From Zobellia alginiliquefaciens (GTDB taxonomy: Bacteria; Bacteroidota; Bacteroidia; Flavobacteriales; Flavobacteriaceae), in assembly GCF_029323795.1 (NCBI RefSeq), contig NZ_CP119758.1, positions 4,526,001 to 4,590,000 of the forward strand: a stretch of DNA of 64,000 nucleotides. The letters run 5' to 3'. Every line of letters begins with the position of its first letter. Positions within the stretch are counted from its first letter, which is position 1. The position numbers were made by a program, and so were the translations under genes. The notes below the pieces were generated by a model, which had not been told where the DNA came from, searched no databases, and saw only the letters and a program-made list of their open reading frames with translations. Below are positions 1 through 8,086 of the stretch, in pieces.

Positions 1-66
1 GGGGAAATTATTGCTCTGGGTAAGCCTGATCATTATGCTATTTTTAAAGTGTACTTGCCTTTATAG
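1..66 (+). CDS. C-terminal end of an unidentified protein (partial)
   Basis: An open frame enters from the left edge and ends at TAG 64-66, giving only 21 residues that end in a hydrophobic KVYLPL-type tail. This is too little to identify a family. It may be the true end of a gene lying to the left, or chance, because an open frame of 21 codons is not significant on its own. Confidence 0.35.
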   Translation, partial: GEIIALGKPDHYAIFKVYLPL

Positions 67-608
67 AGAAATAGGTTTGGCAAAAAATTGACATGGATTG
101 TTCTACAACTCCGTTTATAATTCTACTTAAATCTTCTATAGGAGTTCAGTAATTTATTCTTCGAATATAAAATAGTATTCATTCCAGTGGGTAATTTAAA
201 AGGATGGAAAGATTCTTTCTTTTTTCATCGATAGCCTTGGACTATTTTAATCATTTAGGAAGGAATAGGTAGCTTTTGGGCTTTTATGTCATAAAAATCT
301 ACACGTTTTTCATCTTTTTGGTCATTTATTGACGAAATCTACCATACCCTCTAAAGGGGATAATATATTCTTAATTGTACGAATAAGGGATTTTTATCTG
401 CAATAAGTTAGTGTGTTGGCGATTATCAGGGTAAATAAGTACGATTTTACCTGATATCATAGCATAGCATACAAATTTTTTTTTGAAAAAACCTTTATTT
501 GTACCTTTAAAACCTTTAGATATACTTAACTTAAACTTGCGAGAGTATTGCGTTATATGTAATATAAAATGTCTAATGATGGACAGAGAGTCCCCTAATA
601 CTATAACT
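67..608. other. Gene-free AT-rich stretch
   Basis: No convincing coding frame is seen on either strand. The only structure noted is an imperfect hairpin at 424-456 (TATCAGG pairing with CCTGATA, extended by TAAA/TTTA around a one-base bulge). It has no following T tract, so it is not a clear terminator. A T-rich run at 477-484 precedes the redoxin-like gene. No clear TAnnTTTG promoter was found just upstream of 609. Confidence 0.4.
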
Positions 609-1196
609 ATGGCATTCGTATTATCCAGTATGATGGAATTGGGAAAGAAAGCCCCGGAGTTTAAATTGCCGGATGTGGTTTCAGGAGAGTTATTGTCTTT
701 AGAGCAATTAAAATCCGACAAAGCAACCGTTATAATATTTATTTGCAATCATTGCTTATTTGTGAAACATATAAATTCAAAACTTGTTGAAATAGCTAAT
801 AAATACCAAGCTTTGGGCATGCAGTTTATAGCTATTAGCAGTAATGATGTAAAACAGCATCCAGAAGACACTCCCTTTATAATGTCTCAAGTGGCTAAGT
901 ACCATAAATACCCTTTTCCTTATCTCTATGATGAATTCCAAGATGTGGCATTGGATTACGGTGCAGAAAGCAATCCGGATTTATTTGTTTTTGACCATAA
1001 TTTGGAATGTGTTTATACAGGAAGGTTTGATATGACCCGACCCAACATTCAACCAGCTACAGGAGCTGACCTTATTTTGGCCTTGGATCGACTTTTAGAA
1101 GGAAAAAGTGTTTGTTCTAATCAATACCCAAGTATGGGGACCAGTATAGCTTGGAGAAGAGGGGTGCATAGAAACGATAATGATATGTTCTACTAA
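609..1196 (+). CDS. Thioredoxin-family (redoxin/AhpC-TSA-like) protein
   Basis: A 195-residue cytosolic thioredoxin-fold protein of the family carrying a CNHCPFV-type active site; a role in thiol redox chemistry is inferred from the fold. The ATG at 609 gives the usual family N-terminus (MAFVLSSMMELGKKAPEF). The frame stays open upstream to 483, but that part is low-complexity and unlike the family. The CxxC pair is present (C46, C49), but the residue after the second Cys is Leu instead of the usual Pro. The other cysteines I expect in this family, in the CTPDF-type and IGCNI-type segments, are replaced (SNPDL, MGTSI). This suggests a diverged paralog. It is convergent with the AraC gene, 11 bases from its stop. 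Confidence 0.8.
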   Translation: MAFVLSSMMELGKKAPEFKLPDVVSGELLSLEQLKSDKATVIIFICNHCLFVKHINSKLVEIANKYQALGMQFIAISSNDVKQHPEDTPFIMSQVAKYHKYPFPYLYDEFQDVALDYGAESNPDLFVFDHNLECVYTGRFDMTRPNIQPATGADLILALDRLLEGKSVCSNQYPSMGTSIAWRRGVHRNDNDMFY

Positions 1197-1207
1197 AAGC
1201 AGCTCTT

Positions 1208-2119
1208 TTATAGCTGTGCGGTAGGAGCAGCGCAATTTTTATTGCGTTTTAAAAGCATGTATTCTCCGTTGCTTTTAAAGTCACGTATAGATGTTCCTGC
1301 GTATCGCTTAAATGTTTTAGACAGATGGCTCACATCCGTGAAACCTAGGTCATCCGCTATTTGGGTCAATGTAAAATCCGAATTCAATAAGCGTATTTCT
1401 ACTAATTTCAGCTTTGCTTTAATAATATATTCCCGCAAAGAGATGCTAACCTGTTTTTTAAAAAATTCACTTACATAGGTAGGGGACATCATAAATACCT
1501 CCGCTAAATTTTCAACTTTTAATAGCTCTGGTTTATCAATATTTTCGTTGATGAAAGTCAACATTTTTGTAATACGATCATCCATATTACTTTCTGGGAG
1601 TTCATAAAAGCTACCCTTTTTTATATTTCTGATCAATATTTCCATTACGGAAATCATCAAACTTTTTATTAAGGCCACAGATTCATTCCCAAAACTTCTA
1701 GATTCCTGTAAGATCATAGAAATCAGATTTAACAAATACTGTCTGTCGGTTTCATTTTTAATTATATCTCCCGGTAATTGATTGTAATTGGATAAAATGT
1801 AGGAAGCCTCCTTAAACCATTCATTTTTCTCCATTACCGATCCGTTTTCATTTTTGAAAAATGAATCAGTGAATTTTAAGAATACAAATTTAGTAGTTTT
1901 TTCAATGGTAAATGAGTGACACTTTAGAGGGGGAAGCAGAAACATGTTGCCCTTTCCGTAGTTGTGGTCATTATAGTTTATGCACTGCGAACCTTGTCCT
2001 TCTTTTATTAATACCAACTCAAAAAAATTATTCTTGACAGGGCGTTGCTTCCATTCTGTCATTTCAATTTCTTGTATTTCAAAAGGTTTATGAGCTTCCA
2101 ATATCCGCATAATAGGCAA
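1208..2119 (-). CDS. AraC-family transcriptional regulator
   Basis: A 303-residue regulator with an N-terminal cupin-like sensing region (about residues 10-100), a helical linker, and a C-terminal AraC double helix-turn-helix (about 195-290). The second helix-turn-helix ends with the conserved GFTDVSHLSKTFKRYAG segment. The start used is the first ATG; a second Met three codons later (2110) is equally possible. It shares overall layout with the AraC protein at 11760-12626, so the two may be paralogs. No ligand or target can be read from the sequence. The divergent AlkB-like gene starts about 320 bases away, so regulation of that gene is possible but unproven. Confidence 0.9.
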   Translation of the reverse strand: MPIMRILEAHKPFEIQEIEMTEWKQRPVKNNFFELVLIKEGQGSQCINYNDHNYGKGNMFLLPPLKCHSFTIEKTTKFVFLKFTDSFFKNENGSVMEKNEWFKEASYILSNYNQLPGDIIKNETDRQYLLNLISMILQESRSFGNESVALIKSLMISVMEILIRNIKKGSFYELPESNMDDRITKMLTFINENIDKPELLKVENLAEVFMMSPTYVSEFFKKQVSISLREYIIKAKLKLVEIRLLNSDFTLTQIADDLGFTDVSHLSKTFKRYAGTSIRDFKSNGEYMLLKRNKNCAAPTAQL

Positions 2120-2436
2120 TTTAGATTGCTAAAATACGATTTTGTACGAGCACGATCCATTTTTATATCCATTTTAACCTTTTAAAATACATAATTATCC
2201 TTTTTCTAACCTTCAGAAGAAAATATCTTTGTCTTGTATTTTATGACGATTCTGATTTTAAACTTAATAAAATCTAATACTAGAATCCGCTTTGGCATCA
2301 GTATTAATGATGTGTAAATCACCAAACGAAAAGCAGAATATTGGTTGAAGAATATATTGTAGCAGGCCTATGCTTTTGGTAAGTTTTGAGTCAATACCAC
2401 GACAAATTACTGCATAATTAAGAGGGAGAAATACAA
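2120..2436. other. Divergent intergenic region
   Basis: This lies between the AraC gene and the AlkB-like gene, which point away from each other. A TATCTTTG box on the + strand at 2224-2231 fits the Bacteroidota -7 element, but no good TTTG partner is seen at the right distance, and it is about 206 bases from the next ATG. Nothing else is recognised. Confidence 0.3.
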
Positions 2437-3066
2437 ATGGATTTATTTAATCAAACCAATTTATTTTCAGCTAAAGAAGTCCGTAAAACTACTTTTGACT
2501 TGCCAGGAGCGGATATTTCGTTGTTTGAAAATTTCTTTAGCATTGAAGAGAGTAACAAGCTGTATAAAAGTCTACTTCATAATACGCCGTGGCAGCAAGA
2601 ACAAATTGCCATTCACGGTAAATTGGTAGATTACCCTAGGTTGACCGCTTGGTATGGAGATGTTGACAAAGCCATTAATTACACGAATACCAAGAGTAAA
2701 ATGCATTTGTGGAATAACGATTTACTTTTCATTAAAGAACGCATAGAGAAGGAGGTAGCTATTAAATTTACACGCTGTTTGCTCAATTATTATCGCGACG
2801 GAAAAGATAGCGTAGACTGGCATCAAGATTATAAAGGGGAACAACGAAAAAATACGGTTATTGCTTCTGTTACCTTTGGTGCAACCAGACCTTTTCAATT
2901 AAAACATGTATCAAGAACAGATTTAAAACGTGTAGATATCCCATTAGCAAATGGAAGTCTTTTATTGATGCAAGACGCTACCCAAGAAAACTGGAAGCAT
3001 AAAATACCAAAGACCGCAAAACAGATTTCCCCACGAATTAACCTAACCTTTAGGTGGATCGGCTAA
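2437..3066 (+). CDS. AlkB-like 2-oxoglutarate/Fe(II) dioxygenase (alkylation repair)
   Basis: A 209-residue protein matching the bacterial/eukaryotic AlkB-homolog 2/3 type, which demethylates alkylated bases in DNA or RNA using 2-oxoglutarate, O2 and Fe(II). The metal triad is visible as H129-x-D131 (in VDWHQD) and H188. The 2OG-binding arginine region PRINLTFR sits at 199-206. The substrate-side motifs PRLTAWYG (68-74) and NYYRDG (117-122) are also present. The ATG at 2437 follows a purine-rich AGAGGGAG. It is a single gene, with the next gene 61 bases downstream. Its name follows from the motifs; its substrate (DNA or RNA) is not determined by sequence. Confidence 0.9.
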   Translation: MDLFNQTNLFSAKEVRKTTFDLPGADISLFENFFSIEESNKLYKSLLHNTPWQQEQIAIHGKLVDYPRLTAWYGDVDKAINYTNTKSKMHLWNNDLLFIKERIEKEVAIKFTRCLLNYYRDGKDSVDWHQDYKGEQRKNTVIASVTFGATRPFQLKHVSRTDLKRVDIPLANGSLLLMQDATQENWKHKIPKTAKQISPRINLTFRWIG

Positions 3067-3127
3067 TTTATCCGGCATCAATCTTTACTTTTATAGTTCT
3101 AACTTTAGAACCAATTTAAAGCATCTT

Positions 3128-3427
3128 ATGAAAAAATCTTATTTAACCTTAGTGGTACACATTTTAGTAAAAGAAGAATTTAGAGAAGAAATAAAAGCCG
3201 AGTTGCTAAAACTTATTAGTCCCACGAGAGGAGAAGAAGGTTGTATTGCCTATGACTTACATCAAGATAACGATAATCCGAATCTGTTTTTATTCCACGA
3301 GAAATGGGTGAATCAAGATTATTTGACCAAACATTCACAAAGTGACCACATTGCGGCTTATAGGCTTGCCTCAAAAGACAAATTAGAAAATGTTACTGCT
3401 TACAAGATGACTGAACTTACAAACTAG
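3128..3427 (+). CDS. Antibiotic biosynthesis monooxygenase (ABM/YgiN-like) domain protein
   Basis: A 99-residue ferredoxin-like alpha/beta protein of the ABM family. The pattern of a first beta strand (LTLVVHILVK), the GCIAYDLHQDNDNPNLFLFHEKW segment in mid-protein (about residues 38-60) and a final helix-strand is typical of YgiN-type quinol monooxygenases and related small dimeric proteins. It probably acts without cofactor on quinols or small aromatics, but many family members have no known substrate. It lies 61 bases after the AlkB-like gene and 213 bases before the nitroreductase, so it may be transcribed with either or alone. Confidence 0.8.
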   Translation: MKKSYLTLVVHILVKEEFREEIKAELLKLISPTRGEEGCIAYDLHQDNDNPNLFLFHEKWVNQDYLTKHSQSDHIAAYRLASKDKLENVTAYKMTELTN

Positions 3428-3591
3428 GCTTGTACTAATAAAGGTTTGCTCTTATTTTAAGGTATTAAAAACCGGTAATTTTACCGGTCCATGTCGCATT
3501 TTGGCAATATTTTAAGATTTAACCCCTAAAAAACCTTTTTTTATACCTTCTTCTCCTCTTTTTGTACCTTAAATAAGGTGTGTTGTGGATT

Positions 3592-3599
3592 TACCTTTG
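3592..3599 (+). promoter_or_regulatory. Candidate -7 promoter element (TACCTTTG) for the 3641-7824 operon
   Basis: TACCTTTG matches the Bacteroidota TAnnTTTG -7 box. The nearest TTTG upstream (3561-3564) is 27 nt away, longer than usual, so the -33 element is uncertain. The start codon at 3641 would leave a leader of about 35 nt. Confidence 0.4.
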
Positions 3600-3640
3600 T
3601 CTTCAGGAAAATTAAACAATACAATATAAATTACATAAGG

Positions 3641-4315
3641 ATGAACACACCAAACATTGCACAAGAAGACATTTTAAACGCGTTTAACTACAGACACGCT
3701 ACAAAAGAGTTTGATGCGTCAAAAACATTAACCGATGAGCAAATCAATTTCATTTTAAAAACAGCAAATTTATCTCCAAGTTCATTTGGTTTTGAACCTT
3801 GGCATTTTATCGTTGTGCAAGATAAAGAATTACGCGAGCTTTTAAAGCCAGTAGCTTGGGGCGCTCCCGTAAAATTAGATACTGCTAGTCACTTTATTCT
3901 AGGTCTGGCAATGAAAGCCCCTATGGTAAAACATGATGCGGCGTATATTGAACATATGATGAAAGAGGTAAAACAAATGCCTGTAGAGATTGTAGATGTG
4001 TACTCCAAATTTTACAGAGAGTTTCAGGAGCGCGATTTTACCTTAGATTCCGATAAAAAGTTATTCGATTGGTCATCAAAGCAAAGCTACATTGCTCTAG
4101 GTAATATGATGACTGCCGCGGCCTTAACAGGTATAGATTCTTGTCCTATAGAAGGTTTCCATATTGAAGATACCGAAGCTTTATTAAGAGATAAATTTGG
4201 AATAGATACGGATAAATATGGAATTTCTTTTATGGCTGCATTCGGATACAGAAAAGCGGATCCGGAATTTCCAAAATCTAGAAGACCATTAGAGGACATT
4301 GTAACTTGGAAGTAA
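3641..4315 (+). CDS. NAD(P)H-dependent nitroreductase (NfsB-like)
   Basis: A 224-residue FMN-dependent nitroreductase-family enzyme that reduces nitroaromatics, quinones or similar electrophiles with NAD(P)H. The family features are the N-terminal FNYRHATKEFD arginine motif, the SPSSFGFEPWHFIVV segment that binds FMN (about residues 45-60), and the C-terminal GYRKADPEFPKSRRP tail. The ATG at 3641 gives the expected N-terminus; an upstream in-frame extension to 3578 lacks similarity to the family. It is the first gene of a tight cluster, and the next gene starts 8 bases after its stop. Co-occurrence with an MDR reductase and secreted cupins suggests electrophile detoxification, which is inference. 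Confidence 0.88.
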   Translation: MNTPNIAQEDILNAFNYRHATKEFDASKTLTDEQINFILKTANLSPSSFGFEPWHFIVVQDKELRELLKPVAWGAPVKLDTASHFILGLAMKAPMVKHDAAYIEHMMKEVKQMPVEIVDVYSKFYREFQERDFTLDSDKKLFDWSSKQSYIALGNMMTAAALTGIDSCPIEGFHIEDTEALLRDKFGIDTDKYGISFMAAFGYRKADPEFPKSRRPLEDIVTWK

Positions 4316-4323
4316 GAAATATT

Positions 4324-5331
4324 ATGAAAGCAATAGGATACAAAGAGAACCTTCCAATTGACAATATAAAGTCTTTACAAGATGTAGAATTGGAAACTCC
4401 AAAAGCTACGGGAAGAGATATTTTAGTAGAAATAAAAGCTATTTCCGTAAATCCAGCAGATTATAAGGTACGTGCGGGAATGCCTGCAGAAGGTGACAGC
4501 TGGAAAGTTATTGGTTGGGATGCTACCGGAATAGTTACAGCAATTGGTGAAGATGTTACCCTTTTTAATGTAGGGGATGAAGTTTGGTATGCAGGCGATT
4601 TTACACGACAAGGGAGTTATGCAGAATACCAAATTGTAGATGAGCGTATTGTTGGTAAAAAACCTCAAAGCTTATCTTATGCCGAAGCTGCAGCATTACC
4701 TTTAACCACGCTTACAGCCTATGAAATGTTGTTTGATAGGTTAGAGGTATCTAAAGACGATTCCAACAAATCTATTTTGGTTATTGGTGCAGCCGGTGGT
4801 GTAGGTTCTATTTTGGTGCAATTGGCTAAAAAACTGACGAAGTTGAACATTATAGGTACGGCTTCTCGTGAAGAAACTACCTCTTGGTTAAAAGAATTAG
4901 GTGCAGACACGGTTATTAACCACAGAAATAAATTGAGCGAAGAGTTCGAGAAATACAATTTACCGGCTCCGGAGTATGTAGTAAGCTTAAATGCTACGGA
5001 ACACCACGTAGATGAAATTGCTAAACTGATAAAACCTCAAGGGAAATTCGGATTTATAGACGATCCAAAATCGCTAAATGTAATGCCTTTTAAAGGTAAA
5101 GCGGTTTCTACGCATATAGAGTTAATGTTTACACGCTCTATGTTTCAGACCGAAGATATGTTTGAGCAGCATAATATATTGAACAAAGCTTCTGAATTAA
5201 TCGACAACGGAACTATTAGAACTACGTTAGGAGAAAATTTTGGAACTATAAACGCTGAAAACCTTAGAAGAGCGCACGCTTTTTTAGAAACGGGTAAAGC
5301 AAAAGGTAAAATTGTTTTAGAAGGATTTTAA
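4324..5331 (+). CDS. MDR-family zinc-type alcohol dehydrogenase-like/quinone oxidoreductase
   Basis: A 335-residue medium-chain dehydrogenase/reductase. It has the GroES-like N-terminal half (NPADYKVRAGM, VIGWDATGIV) and a Rossmann domain with the AAGGVGSILVQLA nucleotide-binding loop near residue 155. The zinc-ligand pattern of true zinc alcohol dehydrogenases is not evident, so it is more likely a zinc-free NADPH quinone/enone reductase. The ATG at 4324 is chosen because an in-frame ATG at 4306 would overlap the nitroreductase and adds six atypical residues. It lies 8 bases from the upstream gene and 27 from the cupin downstream, consistent with one transcript. Confidence 0.88.
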   Translation: MKAIGYKENLPIDNIKSLQDVELETPKATGRDILVEIKAISVNPADYKVRAGMPAEGDSWKVIGWDATGIVTAIGEDVTLFNVGDEVWYAGDFTRQGSYAEYQIVDERIVGKKPQSLSYAEAAALPLTTLTAYEMLFDRLEVSKDDSNKSILVIGAAGGVGSILVQLAKKLTKLNIIGTASREETTSWLKELGADTVINHRNKLSEEFEKYNLPAPEYVVSLNATEHHVDEIAKLIKPQGKFGFIDDPKSLNVMPFKGKAVSTHIELMFTRSMFQTEDMFEQHNILNKASELIDNGTIRTTLGENFGTINAENLRRAHAFLETGKAKGKIVLEGF

Positions 5332-5358
5332 GTGTAATGAGCCAAAAAATATATTATA

Positions 5359-5832
5359 ATGAAAATTAAAATTACACTTGCAGCAGTAGCTATAACAGCA
5401 TTATTTATAAGTACTACGGCAAATGCTCAAGTAAATACCATAGATTCTGTAGCCACTTCAAAAGTGCAACATTTCAATTTTGATGAAATGGAATCTGAGT
5501 CCATAGGTGAAGGCATTAAAAGAAAATGGTTTCACGGTGAAAAAGGGCAAATGACCATTTTTGACTTGGAAAAAGGAGCACATATTCCTTGGCATAAACA
5601 CCCTAATGAGCAGATAACATACATTACGTCTGGTAAGGTAAAAATCAAGACTATAATTGATGGCAAAGAGGAATTTGTAATTGTTTCTGGCGGAGAAGTA
5701 ATTGTTTTCCCAGAAAATGTACCACACGAATTTTGGGCATTGGAAAAAACAGTGGATTTAGATGTTCACGTTCCTGTTCGCCAAGATTGGTTAAGTAAAG
5801 AATTACCAGATTATTTAAAGAAAAGCGAATAA
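5359..5832 (+). CDS. Secreted cupin-domain protein
   Basis: A 157-residue protein with a Sec signal peptide (hydrophobic residues 4-18, likely cut after ANA at 23) and one cupin domain. Cupin motif 1 is H79-x-H81-xx-E84 followed by the conserved glycine of TSGKV. Motif 2 is FPENVPHEFWA with H123. These would bind one metal ion (Fe, Mn or Ni). Its reaction is unknown; single-domain secreted cupins can be quercetinase-like, isomerases or sensors. It is third in the cluster starting at 3641, and the next gene is also a secreted cupin-type protein, suggesting a shared periplasmic pathway. Confidence 0.85.
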   Translation: MKIKITLAAVAITALFISTTANAQVNTIDSVATSKVQHFNFDEMESESIGEGIKRKWFHGEKGQMTIFDLEKGAHIPWHKHPNEQITYITSGKVKIKTIIDGKEEFVIVSGGEVIVFPENVPHEFWALEKTVDLDVHVPVRQDWLSKELPDYLKKSE

Positions 5833-5881
5833 AATTTGCATCAGCAATACTTATTAATAAAACATTATAAAATATATCAAA

Positions 5882-6715
5882 ATGAAAAAAACAATATTAC
5901 TTGCATTAGCAATAGCAACAACGGCATATACAAGTGCACAAACACCAACAACGGATCCTGCCAAATCTGCAAATGAGGTGGTAACGGCAGACAATGTAGA
6001 ATGGGGTTGGTTAAATCCGTTACGTGGGGACAAAAGTCCGGCTGCCGGAAAACTTTGGGGAGATCGTACAAAAAATGAACCTGCAGGTTTTTTAGTGAAA
6101 TTTAAAAAAGGGTTTTCATCGCCTCCACACATTCACAACATTACTTATAGAGGTGTTGTAATACAAGGTTTATTACACAATGACGATGAAAAAGCAGAAA
6201 AACAGTGGTTGCCAGCAGGATCTTATTGGCAGCAACCAGCAGGAGAAGCACATATTACAGCTGCTGACGATAATGAAAATATGGCTTTTTTAGATATTCA
6301 AGAAGGTCCGTATTTAGTACAACCAACATCGGAAGCTTTTGATAATGGGGAAAGACCAATTAATGTAGACAAAACCAATATGGTTTGGCTAAATGCTAAT
6401 GATATTGAATGGGTATCTGCAAAGAGTAATGTTGAAACTACATTTTTATGGGGAAGCCACGAGGAAAATCAATTGCGTGCAACACTTTTAAGGTTACCAG
6501 CAGGCTTCAGTGGAAAAATCAAAAATTTGAGTCCTAACTTTAGGGCAGTTGTTATTTCTGGAGGAATATCACATCAGTTTTCTAAAAAGGGAACTAAAAA
6601 TCAATTAGACGCTCCTTCATATTTTGGTGCAGAAGAAAACGCAACCTCAATCATTTCAACAGCTAAAGAAACGGTGATATACATAAGAAGTAACGGTGAT
6701 TTTGAAGTGAAGTAA
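5882..6715 (+). CDS. Secreted DUF4437 (double cupin-like) protein
   Basis: A 277-residue protein with a signal peptide (cut predicted after TSA, about residue 19) and two cupin-like halves. The first half has [14 protein letters not shown] with H83 and H85 and a later His in PAGEAHITA, matching a metal-binding cupin. The second half (about 150-277) keeps the fold pattern but has lost most of the histidines, as is usual for DUF4437 proteins. I know no established reaction for this family. Its stop codon overlaps the start of the next gene (TAATG), so the two are translationally coupled. Confidence 0.8.
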   Translation: MKKTILLALAIATTAYTSAQTPTTDPAKSANEVVTADNVEWGWLNPLRGDKSPAAGKLWGDRTKNEPAGFLVKFKKGFSSPPHIHNITYRGVVIQGLLHNDDEKAEKQWLPAGSYWQQPAGEAHITAADDNENMAFLDIQEGPYLVQPTSEAFDNGERPINVDKTNMVWLNANDIEWVSAKSNVETTFLWGSHEENQLRATLLRLPAGFSGKIKNLSPNFRAVVISGGISHQFSKKGTKNQLDAPSYFGAEENATSIISTAKETVIYIRSNGDFEVK

Positions 6716-7824
6716 TGATGAAAAAGATTAGTATCATATTAAGTTTAGTTACTTCAGTTATGGCTTTGCAAGGACAAAACACCATTTCCGAAGTAGAAAC
6801 ATATGCTACGGTAGATCAAGCGGTGGGGAATATTGCTTTCACCAATGATGGTGAATTAGTGTATAGTCATCATCCATTTTTTTCTCCGGAAATAAGAGTG
6901 GTAAAGTTTGATAAAAAGGCGAATACAACTTCGCCTTTTCCTAATTTGGAATGGAACACACCACGAGAAACCGATGATAATTATTTAAGTAATGTTCTGG
7001 GAATCCGTAATGATGAAAATGGTGTTATCTGGATGATAGATATGGCGCAGCGTAATAATGTTACGCCAAAAATTGTAGGTTGGAATACAAAAACCGATAA
7101 ATTAGAACGTATATATTACTTGCCAGAGTCAAGTGTACCTTCAATTAACCAACCTAATGATATGGTGGTTGATACCAAACACGGTTATTTTATTATTGCC
7201 GATGAAGGTATTGGTAATGGAGGAGATGGAAGCAAGGCAGCTTTTATCATCGTAGATATGAAAACGGGAAAAACACCTCGGGTTTTGGAGGGTACACGTA
7301 CTACAAAACCAGAAAATACCCCAACGGTTATAAATAATAAGCATCTGGCAGTAAACGGAAAAGATTTGTTGATTGGTAATGACGGAATTACTGCCGATGC
7401 TAATTTTGAATACATTTATTACGGACCGTTAAACGGACCAAAAATCTATCGTATCAAAACAGTTGATTTGGTAAATGAAAAGTTTACAGATGTCGAATTA
7501 GATGCTAAAATTGAAACCTATTCAGACAAACCAAACAATGGAGGAATGTCCATTGATAAAGAAGGAAATATTTACTTAACAGCTTTGGAGACCAAAAGCG
7601 TAGCTGTAGTTTTAGCAAAAGACCGTAGTGTAAAAACTATGGTGCAAGATGAGAATATGGTATGGCCAGATGGTGTTAGTTACAATCACGCAGATGGGTA
7701 CATGTATGTTTCAGCCGCACAAGTAAATAGGGGAGCTCCTTTTAATGATGGTAAAAGTGTAGCGACCAGACCTTTTTATATTTTCAGGTTTAAACCTATT
7801 GTTGAAGGTTTTGCTTTTAGGTAA
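6715..7824 (+). CDS. Secreted MRJP/yellow-family (dopachrome-tautomerase-related) protein
   Basis: A 369-residue secreted six-bladed propeller protein of the major royal jelly/yellow family, with a signal peptide in residues 1-20 (ALQGQ end). Family features include the NDMVVDTKHGYFIIADEG segment (about residues 145-162), NDGITAD in mid-protein, and the C-terminal MVWPDGVSYNHADGYMYV and PFNDGK segments. Bacterial members are annotated as L-dopachrome tautomerase-related, but activity is not proven. The first ATG overlaps the previous stop by one base; an adjacent second Met (6718) could also serve. It is the last gene of the cluster and is followed by a weak hairpin. Confidence 0.85.
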   Translation: MMKKISIILSLVTSVMALQGQNTISEVETYATVDQAVGNIAFTNDGELVYSHHPFFSPEIRVVKFDKKANTTSPFPNLEWNTPRETDDNYLSNVLGIRNDENGVIWMIDMAQRNNVTPKIVGWNTKTDKLERIYYLPESSVPSINQPNDMVVDTKHGYFIIADEGIGNGGDGSKAAFIIVDMKTGKTPRVLEGTRTTKPENTPTVINNKHLAVNGKDLLIGNDGITADANFEYIYYGPLNGPKIYRIKTVDLVNEKFTDVELDAKIETYSDKPNNGGMSIDKEGNIYLTALETKSVAVVLAKDRSVKTMVQDENMVWPDGVSYNHADGYMYVSAAQVNRGAPFNDGKSVATRPFYIFRFKPIVEGFAFR

Positions 7825-7909
7825 TATATAGACAAATAGTATCTAGAGATTGATAAGAGTTAGGTTCTGTTCTTATTAAGCAACATCATTCTAACATGCA
7901 AAACAAATT

Positions 7910-7939
7910 AAAGCATCTTGTTGTAAAACGGGATGCTTT
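7910..7939 (+). terminator. Weak hairpin downstream of the MRJP operon
   Basis: AAAGCATC (7910-7917) pairs perfectly with GATGCTTT (7932-7939) around a 14-nt loop. There is no T tract directly after it, so termination is only possible. Confidence 0.35.
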
Positions 7940-8057
7940 GTCGGTAACCATGTGAGAGTTCTATAATGAATACCTGTAATCGATGGTATTTTTGAAAACC
8001 GTGGAGAATTGTTGCGGAAAGCCTTTCATTATATTAGTAATAACTTATTGAAGGTTT

Positions 8058-8065
8058 TACCTTTG
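8058..8065 (+). promoter_or_regulatory. Candidate -7 element (TACCTTTG) for the DEAH helicase gene
   Basis: TACCTTTG fits TAnnTTTG and lies 21 bases before the ATG at 8087. No clear TTTG is present at the usual distance upstream, so only half of the promoter is supported. Confidence 0.4.
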
Positions 8066-8086
8066 CAGACTTAAGAAAAAGATATC

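Noticed and set aside
371-748. A minus-strand open frame of 125 codons near the left edge
   Set aside because: It lies partly over the redoxin gene, has no recognised domain and has atypical composition; it is a shadow frame.
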